Positions 8,029-17,259 of a stretch of DNA of 64,000 bases are shown one piece after another. The notes under the pieces are model-generated. The model searched no databases, had not been told where the DNA came from, and was given only the letters and a program-made list of their open reading frames with translations. This DNA comes from Psychroserpens luteolus (GTDB lineage Bacteria; Bacteroidota; Bacteroidia; Flavobacteriales; Flavobacteriaceae): assembly GCF_021032705.1 (NCBI RefSeq), contig NZ_JAHVXI010000002.1, positions 434,001 through 498,000 on the forward strand. The letters run 5' to 3'. Positions within the stretch are counted from its first letter, which is position 1. Every line of letters starts with the position of its first letter. A program made the position numbers and the translations under genes.

Positions 8029-8903
8029 AATATATAACAACTACACTATTTTTATGTTGTTATTTCTTTTCAGTAGCTCAAACTGAAAGGAAACCAATAA
8101 AAACTAGGCAGTATATCCCATTATCATCATGGAAGAAAATCTACAAGAAGCCTTTGACCAAACAAGACTCTATGAATTTTGTCATAAAAGGCAAGGATAC
8201 TTTGGTTATGCTTACTTCTGTACCAAGACCAAATGGTGCATTTGTACCTTATGAGTACAAAGACTCTACATTTTTAAGTTATTACACAAAAATCGCTTTT
8301 AGATTAAAAAATGATAGTACAGATAAGAAGCAGACAATGAAATACTGGAAGCAACCATTGAGAGTGTTTATTACAGGAAGCTTTTCAGGTAAAGTAGAAA
8401 GAGACTTTAAAAAGTTTGCGAAATCTACAATTAATCATATCGATTCTCTTCAAATTAAGTTTGTAAACAAAGTAGAAGATTCCAACTTCATTGTTTATTC
8501 TCATGAGGATTATGACTATGAATCAAAAATAAACAAGAAAAGCAACTCAGCTTATTATATGCATTGGAGTAAGAGCAACAAAATAACTAAGTTCGCCATG
8601 CGTATTAATACATCTCATTATTTTAGCGACAAATTAAGATTGATGGAAATTAAACGTTATTTTATTCAATCATTAGGCTATTTTAAAACAATTGATGAAT
8701 TCTCTTGTGATAGTTATTTTTCTCTCTGTAATTCAAAAGAAAAACAATTGACCTCATTAGATATAGAGCTTTTAAAATACCACTATTCATATGGCATTTG
8801 TAAGGGAACAGACTTACACACATTTTTAGATCAACACAAAAAAGCCAAAGAAATGCTTAGGCTAAACCCTAAAAATAAGATGAATTTTATTCATCCTGAA
8901 TAG
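8025..8903 (+). CDS. Secreted protein of unknown function, DUF2927-like (copy 2)
   Basis: This 292-residue protein has an N-terminal signal peptide (MKYITTTLFLCCYFFSVAQ). It aligns with the previous protein over most of its length: YWKQPLRVFITGSFSG matches QWNVPILIYIDKSFPK, MEIKRYFIQSLGYF matches ESNLKQLFFLSLGRFF, and LTSLDIELLKYHYSYGI matches PSDLNILKIHYNYIYEF. The E-x5-QSLG helix and LTxLDxxLLxxxY tail are what I remember from DUF2927. I see no zinc-binding HExxH. The tandem is a gene duplication; function is unknown. Confidence 0.75.
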   Translation: MKYITTTLFLCCYFFSVAQTERKPIKTRQYIPLSSWKKIYKKPLTKQDSMNFVIKGKDTLVMLTSVPRPNGAFVPYEYKDSTFLSYYTKIAFRLKNDSTDKKQTMKYWKQPLRVFITGSFSGKVERDFKKFAKSTINHIDSLQIKFVNKVEDSNFIVYSHEDYDYESKINKKSNSAYYMHWSKSNKITKFAMRINTSHYFSDKLRLMEIKRYFIQSLGYFKTIDEFSCDSYFSLCNSKEKQLTSLDIELLKYHYSYGICKGTDLHTFLDQHKKAKEMLRLNPKNKMNFIHPE

Positions 8904-8942
8904 TCAACCCAAATTAATAATTAAGGTTAAACAATATCAAAA

Positions 8943-10220
8943 GTGAGTACAAAAAAAACTAGATCAACTATCTTTATTATCATTTTATTGATATTAGCGG
9001 CTGAAGCTGTTTTTATTTTACCTTTTGTTTTACAGCGTATTTTTAGAACTACTTTTCTCGAGTCTTTTGGTATAAGTCAATTTGAAATAGGAAGTTGTTT
9101 TTCCGCTTACGGAACCGTTGCACTTTTTTCTTATTTATTTGGTGGTCCATTAGCAGATAAGTTTCGACCTCATATACTTATGTCTGTAGCCTTAATGCTT
9201 ACTGCACTTGGTGGCTTATATCTTGCAACATATCCATCGCTTGGCAATCTACATATACTCTACGGTTTTTGGGGATTTACTACTATTTTCTTGTTTTGGG
9301 CAGCTATGATCAAAGCGACCAGAATTTGGGGAGGATCTAATAAACAAGGCATTGCCTTTGGGTTTTTAGATGGTGGACGTGGCTTAGTTGCTGCTATATT
9401 TGGATCTGCTGGTGTACTAATCTTTTCATTGTTCATTACAAAAGATATTGAGCTTACCTCTGTAGCTGAACGTCGAGAAGCTTTTAAACATGTTATTACC
9501 TACACTTCTTTTGCGGTAATGGTAATTGCGCTTTTAGTTTTTTTCTTTTTGAGATTTAAAACCAATGATACTGTAAAAACAGAACCTGCAAAAAAAACCA
9601 TCACGTTAGACAACTTTAAACTTATAATAAAGTACAAATCTGTTTGGTTGCTCATGATCATTATTTTATGTGCCTATTACGGTTATAAAATGACAGATCT
9701 TTTTAGTCTATATGCCGAAGAAGTTATGCTCTATAATAAGATTGAAGCCGCAACTATTGGCACATACCTTCTTTATATGAGACCAGTTATTGGAGTCGTC
9801 ATTGGTTTATTAGCCGATCGTACACGAGCTTCTTTGTGGATTATCATTGGCTTTTTATTAATGACCCTTACTAGTCTTATTTTTGCTTCAGGTATTATTA
9901 GTGATAACACTACACTATTATTTATATTATCCATAGGAACTATGGCCTTAGGTGTCTATTCGGCAAGAGTACTCTACTTCGCAGTTCTAGAAGAAGCAAA
10001 AATTCCATTAGCAGTCACTGGAACTGCTGTTGGTTTTATTTCAGTTGTTGGTTACACTCCAGATATTTTTGCTGGATTATTATATGGATATTTCTTAAGT
10101 GCTTACGAAGGCTTAGAAATAGGACATCAAATTGCATTTGGTATCATGGCTGGATTTACCTTGATTGGATGTATCGCTTCAATTATGCTATACAGGCATA
10201 CAAAGTCAAAGACAGGCTAA
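8943..10220 (+). CDS. MFS transporter, substrate unknown
   Basis: This 425-residue protein starts with GTG and has about 12 transmembrane helices. The loop 2-3 motif of the major facilitator superfamily is present as GGPLADKFRP, and a second copy in the C-terminal half reads GLLADRTRASLW. A charged cytoplasmic loop at about residues 205-225 separates the two six-helix halves. The substrate cannot be read from the sequence. Its end overlaps the convergent M24 peptidase gene by 4 bases. Confidence 0.85.
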   Translation: MSTKKTRSTIFIIILLILAAEAVFILPFVLQRIFRTTFLESFGISQFEIGSCFSAYGTVALFSYLFGGPLADKFRPHILMSVALMLTALGGLYLATYPSLGNLHILYGFWGFTTIFLFWAAMIKATRIWGGSNKQGIAFGFLDGGRGLVAAIFGSAGVLIFSLFITKDIELTSVAERREAFKHVITYTSFAVMVIALLVFFFLRFKTNDTVKTEPAKKTITLDNFKLIIKYKSVWLLMIIILCAYYGYKMTDLFSLYAEEVMLYNKIEAATIGTYLLYMRPVIGVVIGLLADRTRASLWIIIGFLLMTLTSLIFASGIISDNTTLLFILSIGTMALGVYSARVLYFAVLEEAKIPLAVTGTAVGFISVVGYTPDIFAGLLYGYFLSAYEGLEIGHQIAFGIMAGFTLIGCIASIMLYRHTKSKTG

Positions 10221-11554
10221 TTACCTTGATGTGATTTTAGTCTAGGGATTGTTAGCAACTTTGTTTGACGACCATTAACGTAACGAAAACCGTTTTCTCC
10301 ATAAAACCCAGCTTCCTCTAACATTACTCGTATATCACGTTTCCATTCTGGTATGGTCACTGTTGTGTTTAATTCAATCGCATAAACAGTATTAGGATAT
10401 AAAGGATAATCGCCTGCTCCTTCAACTCCATTTTGAGAATCCCACATCCCTATGGTTGGGCCAGACGAATGTCCATAACTTCCTAAAGGATGGGTATAAA
10501 TTGAAGGTCTTAACCCTGCTTCTTTTGCTGCCTTTAATGATTTCAACAAAATATCATTACCCGTTTTTCCAGTTTCAAAATTAGACGTAAAAATATCTTG
10601 AACGCGGTTCCCTTCCTTTAGAGCTTCTACCAAAAATTGAGGTGGCTTTGTTTCATTAGGTTTTAACACATAAGCCAATTCTTGACAATCTGTATTGAGC
10701 CTTAAATAGGTAATTCCGAAATCGCAATGCACCAAATCGCCAGGCAGAATAACTTGTCGCTCAGGTCGATCAGAAAACGAATATAGATGTCCTTTTAAAT
10801 CATCTTTAGATCGCTGAACATCAACTGTAGGATGAAACCATGTTTGCAGTCCTAGATCTGTTACTTTTTGGCGCATCCACCATTCTACATCAGATGTAGT
10901 CGTTATGCCTGGTGTAATCACTTTCTCTGAAAACGCCTCGGCAATAATATCATGTGTAATATCTACCAATTGATTATAGATAATCATTTCTCTATCTGTT
11001 CTGGTTTCTATCCATGCAATAGCCAATTTTTCGGCAGAAACTACTTTGTTTTTATAAGCATTAGGAAGTACTTGCATGAATTCGTCATAATCAGTTTTAT
11101 CTAGTCCGTCTGCTATATTAAAATGTGTCGAATAATTTAATCCTATATTTTTAGGATCTCGTTCTTCTATAAGTTCTACTAAGCGTTGCCACTGATCTGG
11201 CTGTTTTTCTTTATCCCATGCAGAAACGATATGATCTCCAAAATTATAGCGTGCGACAGCCAACTTCTCGACGCTATTCCTTTGCTTATCTCTGTAAAAC
11301 ACAATGATAGTCCTACGTCTGGCATTTAACCAAGTTGCAGGCAACATTGTTTTTAGAACGGGATCTTCATTATATTCTCTCGATATTAGAATCCACATGT
11401 CTAAATTGGTTCGATCCATTAAATCAGGTAAAACAGTGTTGAAGCGATCTGCCAGAATTTCGTCAATAACTGTGGCTTGTTCCTTTACTGATAAGACTTG
11501 TTGTGCATTACTTTGAAAAACGGCAAGCAGTACAATCAGAATTGTTTTTTTCAT
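10217..11554 (-). CDS. Secreted M24 family metallopeptidase (Xaa-Pro aminopeptidase-like)
   Basis: The start is taken at MKKTILIVLLAVFQSNAQ (11554), which gives a clean signal peptide; six further upstream codons are possible. The 445-residue enzyme has an N-terminal creatinase-like domain and a C-terminal pita-bread domain. Candidate metal ligands are the Asp residues in HCDFGITYLRLNTD, the His in THPLGSYGHSSGPTIG, and Glu in IELNTTV and EEAGFYGENG. The family removes N-terminal residues next to proline. Export to the periplasm suggests scavenging of proline-containing peptides. Confidence 0.82.
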   Translation of the reverse strand: MKKTILIVLLAVFQSNAQQVLSVKEQATVIDEILADRFNTVLPDLMDRTNLDMWILISREYNEDPVLKTMLPATWLNARRRTIIVFYRDKQRNSVEKLAVARYNFGDHIVSAWDKEKQPDQWQRLVELIEERDPKNIGLNYSTHFNIADGLDKTDYDEFMQVLPNAYKNKVVSAEKLAIAWIETRTDREMIIYNQLVDITHDIIAEAFSEKVITPGITTTSDVEWWMRQKVTDLGLQTWFHPTVDVQRSKDDLKGHLYSFSDRPERQVILPGDLVHCDFGITYLRLNTDCQELAYVLKPNETKPPQFLVEALKEGNRVQDIFTSNFETGKTGNDILLKSLKAAKEAGLRPSIYTHPLGSYGHSSGPTIGMWDSQNGVEGAGDYPLYPNTVYAIELNTTVTIPEWKRDIRVMLEEAGFYGENGFRYVNGRQTKLLTIPRLKSHQGN

Positions 11555-11623
11555 AGGTTTAGATATATCCACTAAAAATATGGAATTTAAAGGTAATCTA
11601 CCGATACAAAACTAACAGAGCTA

Positions 11624-12691
11624 CTAAGATGTTCCCAAAATAGCCTCTAAGGTCTTTTGTCGTTGCAGCTTTCCTGTTTCAGTTTGGATAAACTTTGAAA
11701 TATGATAGACAGATTTGGGCACCTCAAACTTTTTTAAATTTTCAAACACTGAAGGTTCTAACATATTAGAGTCACTTTCTAATACAAGAACAACTTTTTG
11801 CCCAAGGTCTTTGTCGGCTTCCGAAGTAATAAAAAAACGTGTTTCGATTTTACCTTGAAGCTTTGCCTCTATTAATTCAGGAAATAATTTCACACCACCA
11901 GAATTGATCATATTATCAAAACGACCAATAATATCGAATTCTGTTTTTGATATCATCTCTACAATATCATTTGTGATTATTTTTTCATCAGACAGTTTTT
12001 TAGCATCTATAATTAAACAACTTCTATCATCTGTAGATATTTGGATATCTCGTAACACTTGAAAATGTGCATTATCAGAGTTTCTATTAAGTTGTCTTAC
12101 TGCAATGTGACTAACCGTTTCAGTCATTCCATAGGTTTCAAAGACTTTTGCTTTTACATTATAAAGTTTTGATTTTAGTACTTTAGACACTGAGGCTCCT
12201 CCAACTATTAGTGTTTTAATATGTGCTAAACGCTGCAACGAGTTTTTAAGTTGCAACGGAATCATCGCACAGAAATCGTAGTGCTTTAAATTATCATAAG
12301 CAGGTATCGTAGAAGGAGACACCAAATCCAATTCAAGTCCTAGTATCATAGCTCTAACGAGCATCATTTTACCTGCTATATACTGGCTTGGTAAACAATG
12401 TAATGCCTTATCTCCTGGTTGTAATCCAAAAAAATCGCCAGTCATTATTGCCGAATTTACCATGGCCTGTTTTTTAAGCATTATCGTTTTTGGCAATCCT
12501 GTCGAACCAGAGGTATTCACCAAAACATGGTCTTTATCATCTATCCAGTCTAATAGAAAATTGCCAATTACTTGCTCATAGTCGTCACCTTCCTTAACTA
12601 AACTGTAGGCTATCTCTTTAAGTTCTTCATGATTGTAATGGATACCATTTAGCTTAAATTTTAAATGTATTTTATCAAACTTAGGTGTCAT
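11624..12691 (-). CDS. menE: o-Succinylbenzoate-CoA ligase (short form)
   Basis: This 355-residue AMP-forming acyl-CoA synthetase has the phosphate-binding P-loop VNTSGSTGLPKTIMLKK, the adenine motif FETYGMTETVSHIAV, and the hinge region IGRFDNMINSGGVKLFPE. The C-terminal lysine region is TETGKLQRQKTLEA. It is about 100 residues shorter than E. coli MenE, which I recall as normal for Bacteroidetes. Its place downstream of menC on the same strand identifies it as MenE, which activates o-succinylbenzoate with CoA. It is 19 bases from the CPBP protease gene. Confidence 0.87.
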   Translation of the reverse strand: MTPKFDKIHLKFKLNGIHYNHEELKEIAYSLVKEGDDYEQVIGNFLLDWIDDKDHVLVNTSGSTGLPKTIMLKKQAMVNSAIMTGDFFGLQPGDKALHCLPSQYIAGKMMLVRAMILGLELDLVSPSTIPAYDNLKHYDFCAMIPLQLKNSLQRLAHIKTLIVGGASVSKVLKSKLYNVKAKVFETYGMTETVSHIAVRQLNRNSDNAHFQVLRDIQISTDDRSCLIIDAKKLSDEKIITNDIVEMISKTEFDIIGRFDNMINSGGVKLFPELIEAKLQGKIETRFFITSEADKDLGQKVVLVLESDSNMLEPSVFENLKKFEVPKSVYHISKFIQTETGKLQRQKTLEAILGTS

Positions 12692-12710
12692 AAAATAAAA
12701 TTATGGAATG

Positions 12711-13655
12711 TTATTCACCTATAATTTTGTAGTCTTCCTGAGCAGGTTCAATAACTCTACCAAATAAATTGGTTTTCCAGTTACGCCATTTATACTTTTT
12801 GGCGAATATGAATAGAATAATTGGGTATATCACTAAAATAGGAATTAAAATCTCAGAAACTTGATTGGTAGCTTCTTCAGCAGTATATCTAAAAATGGCA
12901 TCTGTTTGCAAAGCAGACCAATCTGAAGTCACTAATAAAGCAGCTAACAAATTATTTCCTAAATGAAAACCTAAAGCCAATTCTAAGCCATCATCCATTA
13001 AGGTCATAATACCAAGCATTAAACCTGTTCCAATGTAAAATATCATAATAATCGGCCCCATTTCATCCACTTCAGGGTTTCCACCATGAAGCACTCCAAA
13101 TAGTACTGATGTTAATATTAAAGGAAACCATCTGTTCTTTACTACAACAGCAAGTTGTTGCATCAAATAGCCTCTAAACAAATATTCTTCTAAACCAATT
13201 TGAAGAGGAAATAAAAGCAAACTCACAATAACCAATATGGTAAATTTTACAGGATCCAATTGGAACTCAACGAATGAAGGGTCTGAAAAGTAACTAAATG
13301 CAAATAGTCCAAGTGTGATTACAACAATAAGCGAAAATGAAAAGAAAGCACGTTTCCAGTCTATTTTATTTCGTGCTGTAGTTAACGACTTAAGGCTTCT
13401 TTTGTGTAAAAATTTAACCAATAAAAATAAAAGCAGCAATAGCACTGCAAAAGGCAATAAGTTAACAGCCAGCCAAAAGTTTTTACTAGGCACCAACTCT
13501 AACATTTTTTTTTGTTCTTCTATAACATCAAAACCATCTCCAAAAAATATTAAAAAAATAAGATTAAATATAAAGAGACCTGATACAATTAAAACTGTCA
13601 AAATCACTTTCCATGCTTCATTTTCTCCCTTGTAGGCTTGTTGTAAATAATTCAT
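12711..13655 (-). CDS. CPBP family intramembrane glutamic protease-like protein
   Basis: This 314-residue membrane protein has about eight hydrophobic segments. The CPBP/Abi motifs are intact: EExxxR in LEEYLFRGYL, FxxxH in FGVLHGG, and HxxxN in HLGNNLL. The family includes Rce1-like prenyl-protein endopeptidases and bacteriocin self-immunity proteins; the substrate here is unknown. It lies 2 bases after menC and 19 bases before menE, so it is cotranscribed with menaquinone genes. This may be only positional. Confidence 0.85.
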   Translation of the reverse strand: MNYLQQAYKGENEAWKVILTVLIVSGLFIFNLIFLIFFGDGFDVIEEQKKMLELVPSKNFWLAVNLLPFAVLLLLLFLLVKFLHKRSLKSLTTARNKIDWKRAFFSFSLIVVITLGLFAFSYFSDPSFVEFQLDPVKFTILVIVSLLLFPLQIGLEEYLFRGYLMQQLAVVVKNRWFPLILTSVLFGVLHGGNPEVDEMGPIIMIFYIGTGLMLGIMTLMDDGLELALGFHLGNNLLAALLVTSDWSALQTDAIFRYTAEEATNQVSEILIPILVIYPIILFIFAKKYKWRNWKTNLFGRVIEPAQEDYKIIGE

Positions 13656-13657
13656 AG

Positions 13658-14692
13658 TTAAATATTAAAATTCCAAGATGTATGCTTTTCGTAACGCAAT
13701 GTACCATTTTTTACTACTAATGGCGAATCAAAATTATTGGTAAATAAACTACCTGTTCCCAGACCTTGTGGTAAATCATTATTAAGGATATAAGTCCATT
13801 GTGCTATGGCATTCAAACCAATATTGCTCTCTAAAGCACTTGTAATCCACCAACCAATTTGTTGTTGATCTGCGAGATCTATCCAATTTTGACTTCCTCT
13901 AAAACCTCCAACTAAAGTGGGTTTTAAAATGATATACTGCGGATTAATACTTTCAAGTAAATCCTTTTTTTTCTTGTTTGAAAATACACCAATTAATTCT
14001 TCATCTAAAGCAATAGCCAAAGGCGTGTTCTCACATAATTGAGCCATATTTTCCCATTGTCCTTGTTTAATTGGCTGTTCGATTGAATGCAAATCAAATT
14101 CGGATAATCGCTTTAACTTTTCTAACGCTTCATCTGGAGAAAAAGCACCATTGGCATCAACTCGTAACTCGATATCACTTGCCGAAAACTCTTTCCTAAT
14201 AGATTTCAACAGATTTAATTCGGTTTCAAAATCTATAGCTCCAATTTTCATTTTAATACAATTGAAACCAGCATTAAGTTTTTTGGTGATTTGACTTTTC
14301 ATAAAATCTTCACTTCCCATCCAAATAAGTCCATTAATGGCTATAGATGCATGACCTTTTGTAAATTCCGAAGGAAACAAATCAAAACTAGAATCACTAG
14401 ACAAAGACTTGAATGCCATTTCCAATCCAAATTGAATACTAGGATATGTAACAAGCTCATCCAATAGGACTTCCAATCCCAAATTAATATGCTCACAAGT
14501 CCATTGCAATTTTGACTCAAACTCTGGTCTATCATCGCAACTCAGACCTTTAAACATTCCACATTCGCCTATGCCAATTTTACCCTGATCATTAAGAATA
14601 ATGAACCAAGTTTCCTTAGATTTCAATATCCCTCTAGAAGTGCCACTAGCTTTTTTAAAATTGAGTGTATACGGTTTGTAAGTTGCAATCAT
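13658..14692 (-). CDS. menC: o-Succinylbenzoate synthase
   Basis: This 344-residue enolase-superfamily protein has the muconate-lactonizing-type barrel. The KxK catalytic motif is in CIKMKIGA, metal ligands are Asp in RVDANGAF, Glu in SIEQP and Asp/Glu in LDEEL, and the second catalytic lysine is in ILKPTLVGGF. It dehydrates SHCHC to o-succinylbenzoate, the step before MenE. The context with menE downstream confirms the assignment. Confidence 0.9.
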   Translation of the reverse strand: MIATYKPYTLNFKKASGTSRGILKSKETWFIILNDQGKIGIGECGMFKGLSCDDRPEFESKLQWTCEHINLGLEVLLDELVTYPSIQFGLEMAFKSLSSDSSFDLFPSEFTKGHASIAINGLIWMGSEDFMKSQITKKLNAGFNCIKMKIGAIDFETELNLLKSIRKEFSASDIELRVDANGAFSPDEALEKLKRLSEFDLHSIEQPIKQGQWENMAQLCENTPLAIALDEELIGVFSNKKKKDLLESINPQYIILKPTLVGGFRGSQNWIDLADQQQIGWWITSALESNIGLNAIAQWTYILNNDLPQGLGTGSLFTNNFDSPLVVKNGTLRYEKHTSWNFNI

Positions 14693-14764
14693 AGTTTATG
14701 AATTCAGTAAATGAATTCGCTACAAAAATACTAAATCTAAGAGCAAGATGTATGATGATTGTTA

Positions 14765-15454
14765 TTAGAAATTATGATGAAAACTCAATTGGAGTTGCGC
14801 TTTTCCAACGCCATTTGTTTTTTGATTCATCCAACCCAATTGAAATTTCATACCTGGTTTCAGTACATAACCAATACCAAGATAGGTACGATTGCGATCA
14901 AAAAACTCGACCTCTCTATTGTCTCCAATATCGCGCTGACCATTAACAAATAATTCATTGTATAATGCAGCATATATAGCGCCTTTTTCTAAAGCACTCT
15001 TATTAAAGGGTACATTCATAAATAGGTTATAACGATATCTAGTTCTGAAATCCTGATCTTCTACAAAACGCTGCTCATATCTAAAGCGATGCGTAAGATA
15101 TACACGATTTCCTAATTTGTGAGGCAAAAGTGCTTCCTGATAGATTCTACTCTCAGTTGATGTATCATCACTATCTCCAAATGTTCCAGTTGTAATGTGA
15201 GCATAACCTAATGTGAATTTTGCATTTACGCCTTTAGGTCTGTAAGTAACTCCTGAACGCAGCAGCAATTGTTCTAAATCGCCACCCAAGTTCCAATTAC
15301 GATATTGAACATCGCCTTGAATTCCAAATTGACTTTCTTTAAATTTATGATCGAAAAAATACATATACCAAGCACCTGTTTTACCAGATTCTACTTGAGC
15401 CATAGATTTTACCGAAATGAATAAAATAATAAGTAAGGTTAGTTTTAATTTCAT
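14765..15454 (-). CDS. DUF2490 domain outer-membrane protein
   Basis: This 229-residue protein has a signal peptide (MKLKLTLLIILFISVKSMAQ) and alternating polar/hydrophobic strands typical of a beta-barrel, ending in an aromatic residue (LQLSFHHNF). The pattern GAWYMYFFDHKF, HRFRYEQRF and YLGIGYVLKPGMKFQLGWMNQ matches what I remember of DUF2490. A TAATTTTG box on the minus strand at 15473-15480 is a likely -7 element. Confidence 0.8.
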   Translation of the reverse strand: MKLKLTLLIILFISVKSMAQVESGKTGAWYMYFFDHKFKESQFGIQGDVQYRNWNLGGDLEQLLLRSGVTYRPKGVNAKFTLGYAHITTGTFGDSDDTSTESRIYQEALLPHKLGNRVYLTHRFRYEQRFVEDQDFRTRYRYNLFMNVPFNKSALEKGAIYAALYNELFVNGQRDIGDNREVEFFDRNRTYLGIGYVLKPGMKFQLGWMNQKTNGVGKAQLQLSFHHNF

Positions 15455-15472
15455 AGTTTGTTAACTTCATTG

Positions 15473-15480
15473 CAAAATTA
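15473..15480 (-). promoter_or_regulatory. -7 box upstream of the DUF2490 gene
   Basis: The minus strand reads TAATTTTG, a perfect TAnnTTTG match, 18 bases before the ATG at 15454. An imperfect inverted repeat CTGTA-N4-TACAG lies upstream at 15512-15525 and could bind a regulator. Confidence 0.45.
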
Positions 15481-15568
15481 ATATCTATAAGTTTTGCTTA
15501 AAAATTGAAAACTGTAAATATACAGATTTTTCACAATTTTGTACTTTAGCTAAAACCGAAAGAGACTC

Positions 15569-16477
15569 ATGCACGATCCCAATTTTCCAAATATCATATT
15601 ATTTGCTATTCCTTTTTTTATAGCCGCTATGTTATTGGAATTGTATGTTACAATAAAGCAGGACATTAAGACTTATGAAACAAAAGATGCCTTCTCCTCT
15701 ATTGCTATGGGATTAGGTAATGTTTTTCTAGGTTTTTTTAGTAAAGCCATTGTATTGGTTGCTTTTTTCTTCATCTATGAAAATTTTAGGTTGTTTACCA
15801 TTCCTATTGTTTGGTGGAGCTTCATACTTATTTTCTTTGCTGATGATCTAGCTTATTATTGGTTTCATCGTATATCTCATGAATGTCGATTATTTTGGGC
15901 ATCACATGTCGTACATCACTCATCACAACACTACAATTTAAGCACAGCGTTGCGCCAAACATGGTCTGGTGGTTTTTATTCTTTTGTCTTTTGGCTTTGG
16001 TTACCACTTTTAGGGTTTCATCCCGGAATGATACTCCTACAGATGTCTATAAGTTTATTATATCAATTTTGGATACATACCGAAACCATAAACAAAATGC
16101 CACGCTGGTTTGAAGCGATTTTTAACACACCATCGCATCATCGTGTTCATCATGGCAGAAACCCATTGTACTTGGATAGAAATCACGCAGGTATTTTAAT
16201 TATTTGGGATAAATTGTTTGGCACATTTCAACCCGAATTAGAAGATGAAAAAGTAGTCTATGGCTTAGTTAAAAATATACGTACATATAATCCAATAAAA
16301 ATTGCATTTATTGAATGGGTACATATGTTTAAAGATGCCTTTTCTGGTCGGAAATCGCTAAAAAACAGAATTCTATATCTTCTTAAGCCACCTGGCTGGA
16401 AACATGATGGTACTGGTAAAATATCTGAAGACCTTAGAAATGAATGGCTAACTAAACATACGAAACATGACGTTTAA
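15569..16477 (+). CDS. Sterol desaturase / fatty acid hydroxylase family protein
   Basis: This 302-residue membrane protein has the histidine clusters of the di-iron fatty acid hydroxylase superfamily: HRISHE and HVVHHSSQH in the first part and HRVHHGRN in the second. Four or five hydrophobic segments surround them. Such enzymes hydroxylate or desaturate lipids or carotenoids in the membrane; the substrate here is unknown. It overlaps the following short-chain dehydrogenase by 11 bases, suggesting that the two enzymes act on the same lipid. Confidence 0.88.
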   Translation: MHDPNFPNIILFAIPFFIAAMLLELYVTIKQDIKTYETKDAFSSIAMGLGNVFLGFFSKAIVLVAFFFIYENFRLFTIPIVWWSFILIFFADDLAYYWFHRISHECRLFWASHVVHHSSQHYNLSTALRQTWSGGFYSFVFWLWLPLLGFHPGMILLQMSISLLYQFWIHTETINKMPRWFEAIFNTPSHHRVHHGRNPLYLDRNHAGILIIWDKLFGTFQPELEDEKVVYGLVKNIRTYNPIKIAFIEWVHMFKDAFSGRKSLKNRILYLLKPPGWKHDGTGKISEDLRNEWLTKHTKHDV

Positions 16478-17258
16478 CGATAAAACAATTTGGATTACTG
16501 GAGCTTCCAGTGGTATTGGAAAAAGTTTGGCTATTGCATTATCAAAATACGACTGTAGTTTAATACTTTCCTCAAGAAGAACCGATGAATTAGCTAAGGT
16601 CAAGTCGCTTTGTCATGAACCCAATAGAGTTCATGTACTTCCTTTAGATCTCGCTAATATTAATCATATGGAGTTTAAAACAAATGAGGCCATTTCCATC
16701 TTTGGAAGGATTGATGTTTTAGTTAATAATGGTGGCATTAGTCAACGCTCAGCAATTATTGACACATCTATTGATGTGGACCGAAAACTGATGGAAATAG
16801 ACTACTTAGGAACTGTAGCCTTATCTAAAGCCATATTGCCTCATTTTATTGACAATCAATCAGGCCATTATGTGGTAGTATCCAGTTTAATGGGAAAATT
16901 TAGCTCTGCTTATCGATCGGCATATTGTGGTGCCAAACATGCGCTTCACGGTTTTTTTGATGCGTTACGTATAGAACACGACAAAGACAACATTAAAGTT
17001 ACAATGATTTGTCCTGGTTTTGTGAATACTAACGTAGCTCGTAACGCCTTAACAGGAAACGGAAGCAAACAAGGTTATCAAGATGAGATGACCGAAAATG
17101 GTTTAGACGTTAACGTCTTTGTAAAAAAGATGATTAAGGCCATACGTAAAGAAAAATATGAAGCTTATATCGGTAAGTTTGAAAAATTTGGTGTTTACGT
17201 GAAACGCTTATCTCCACGTTTAATTCATAAGTTAGTGATGAGAAGTAAAGTAAAATAG
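16467..17258 (+). CDS. SDR family oxidoreductase
   Basis: This 263-residue classical short-chain dehydrogenase has the cofactor motif TGASSGIGK near the N terminus, NNGG at the end of beta-4, catalytic Ser in VVSSLMG and the YxxxK motif YCGAKHA, followed by CPGFVNT. The basic RRTDE turn suggests NADP(H). It overlaps the sterol desaturase gene by 11 bases; a hydroxylase plus dehydrogenase pair would oxidise a lipid alcohol (inference). The gene ends 1 base before a convergent methyltransferase gene. Confidence 0.88.
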   Translation: MTFNDKTIWITGASSGIGKSLAIALSKYDCSLILSSRRTDELAKVKSLCHEPNRVHVLPLDLANINHMEFKTNEAISIFGRIDVLVNNGGISQRSAIIDTSIDVDRKLMEIDYLGTVALSKAILPHFIDNQSGHYVVVSSLMGKFSSAYRSAYCGAKHALHGFFDALRIEHDKDNIKVTMICPGFVNTNVARNALTGNGSKQGYQDEMTENGLDVNVFVKKMIKAIRKEKYEAYIGKFEKFGVYVKRLSPRLIHKLVMRSKVK

Positions 17259-17259
17259 T

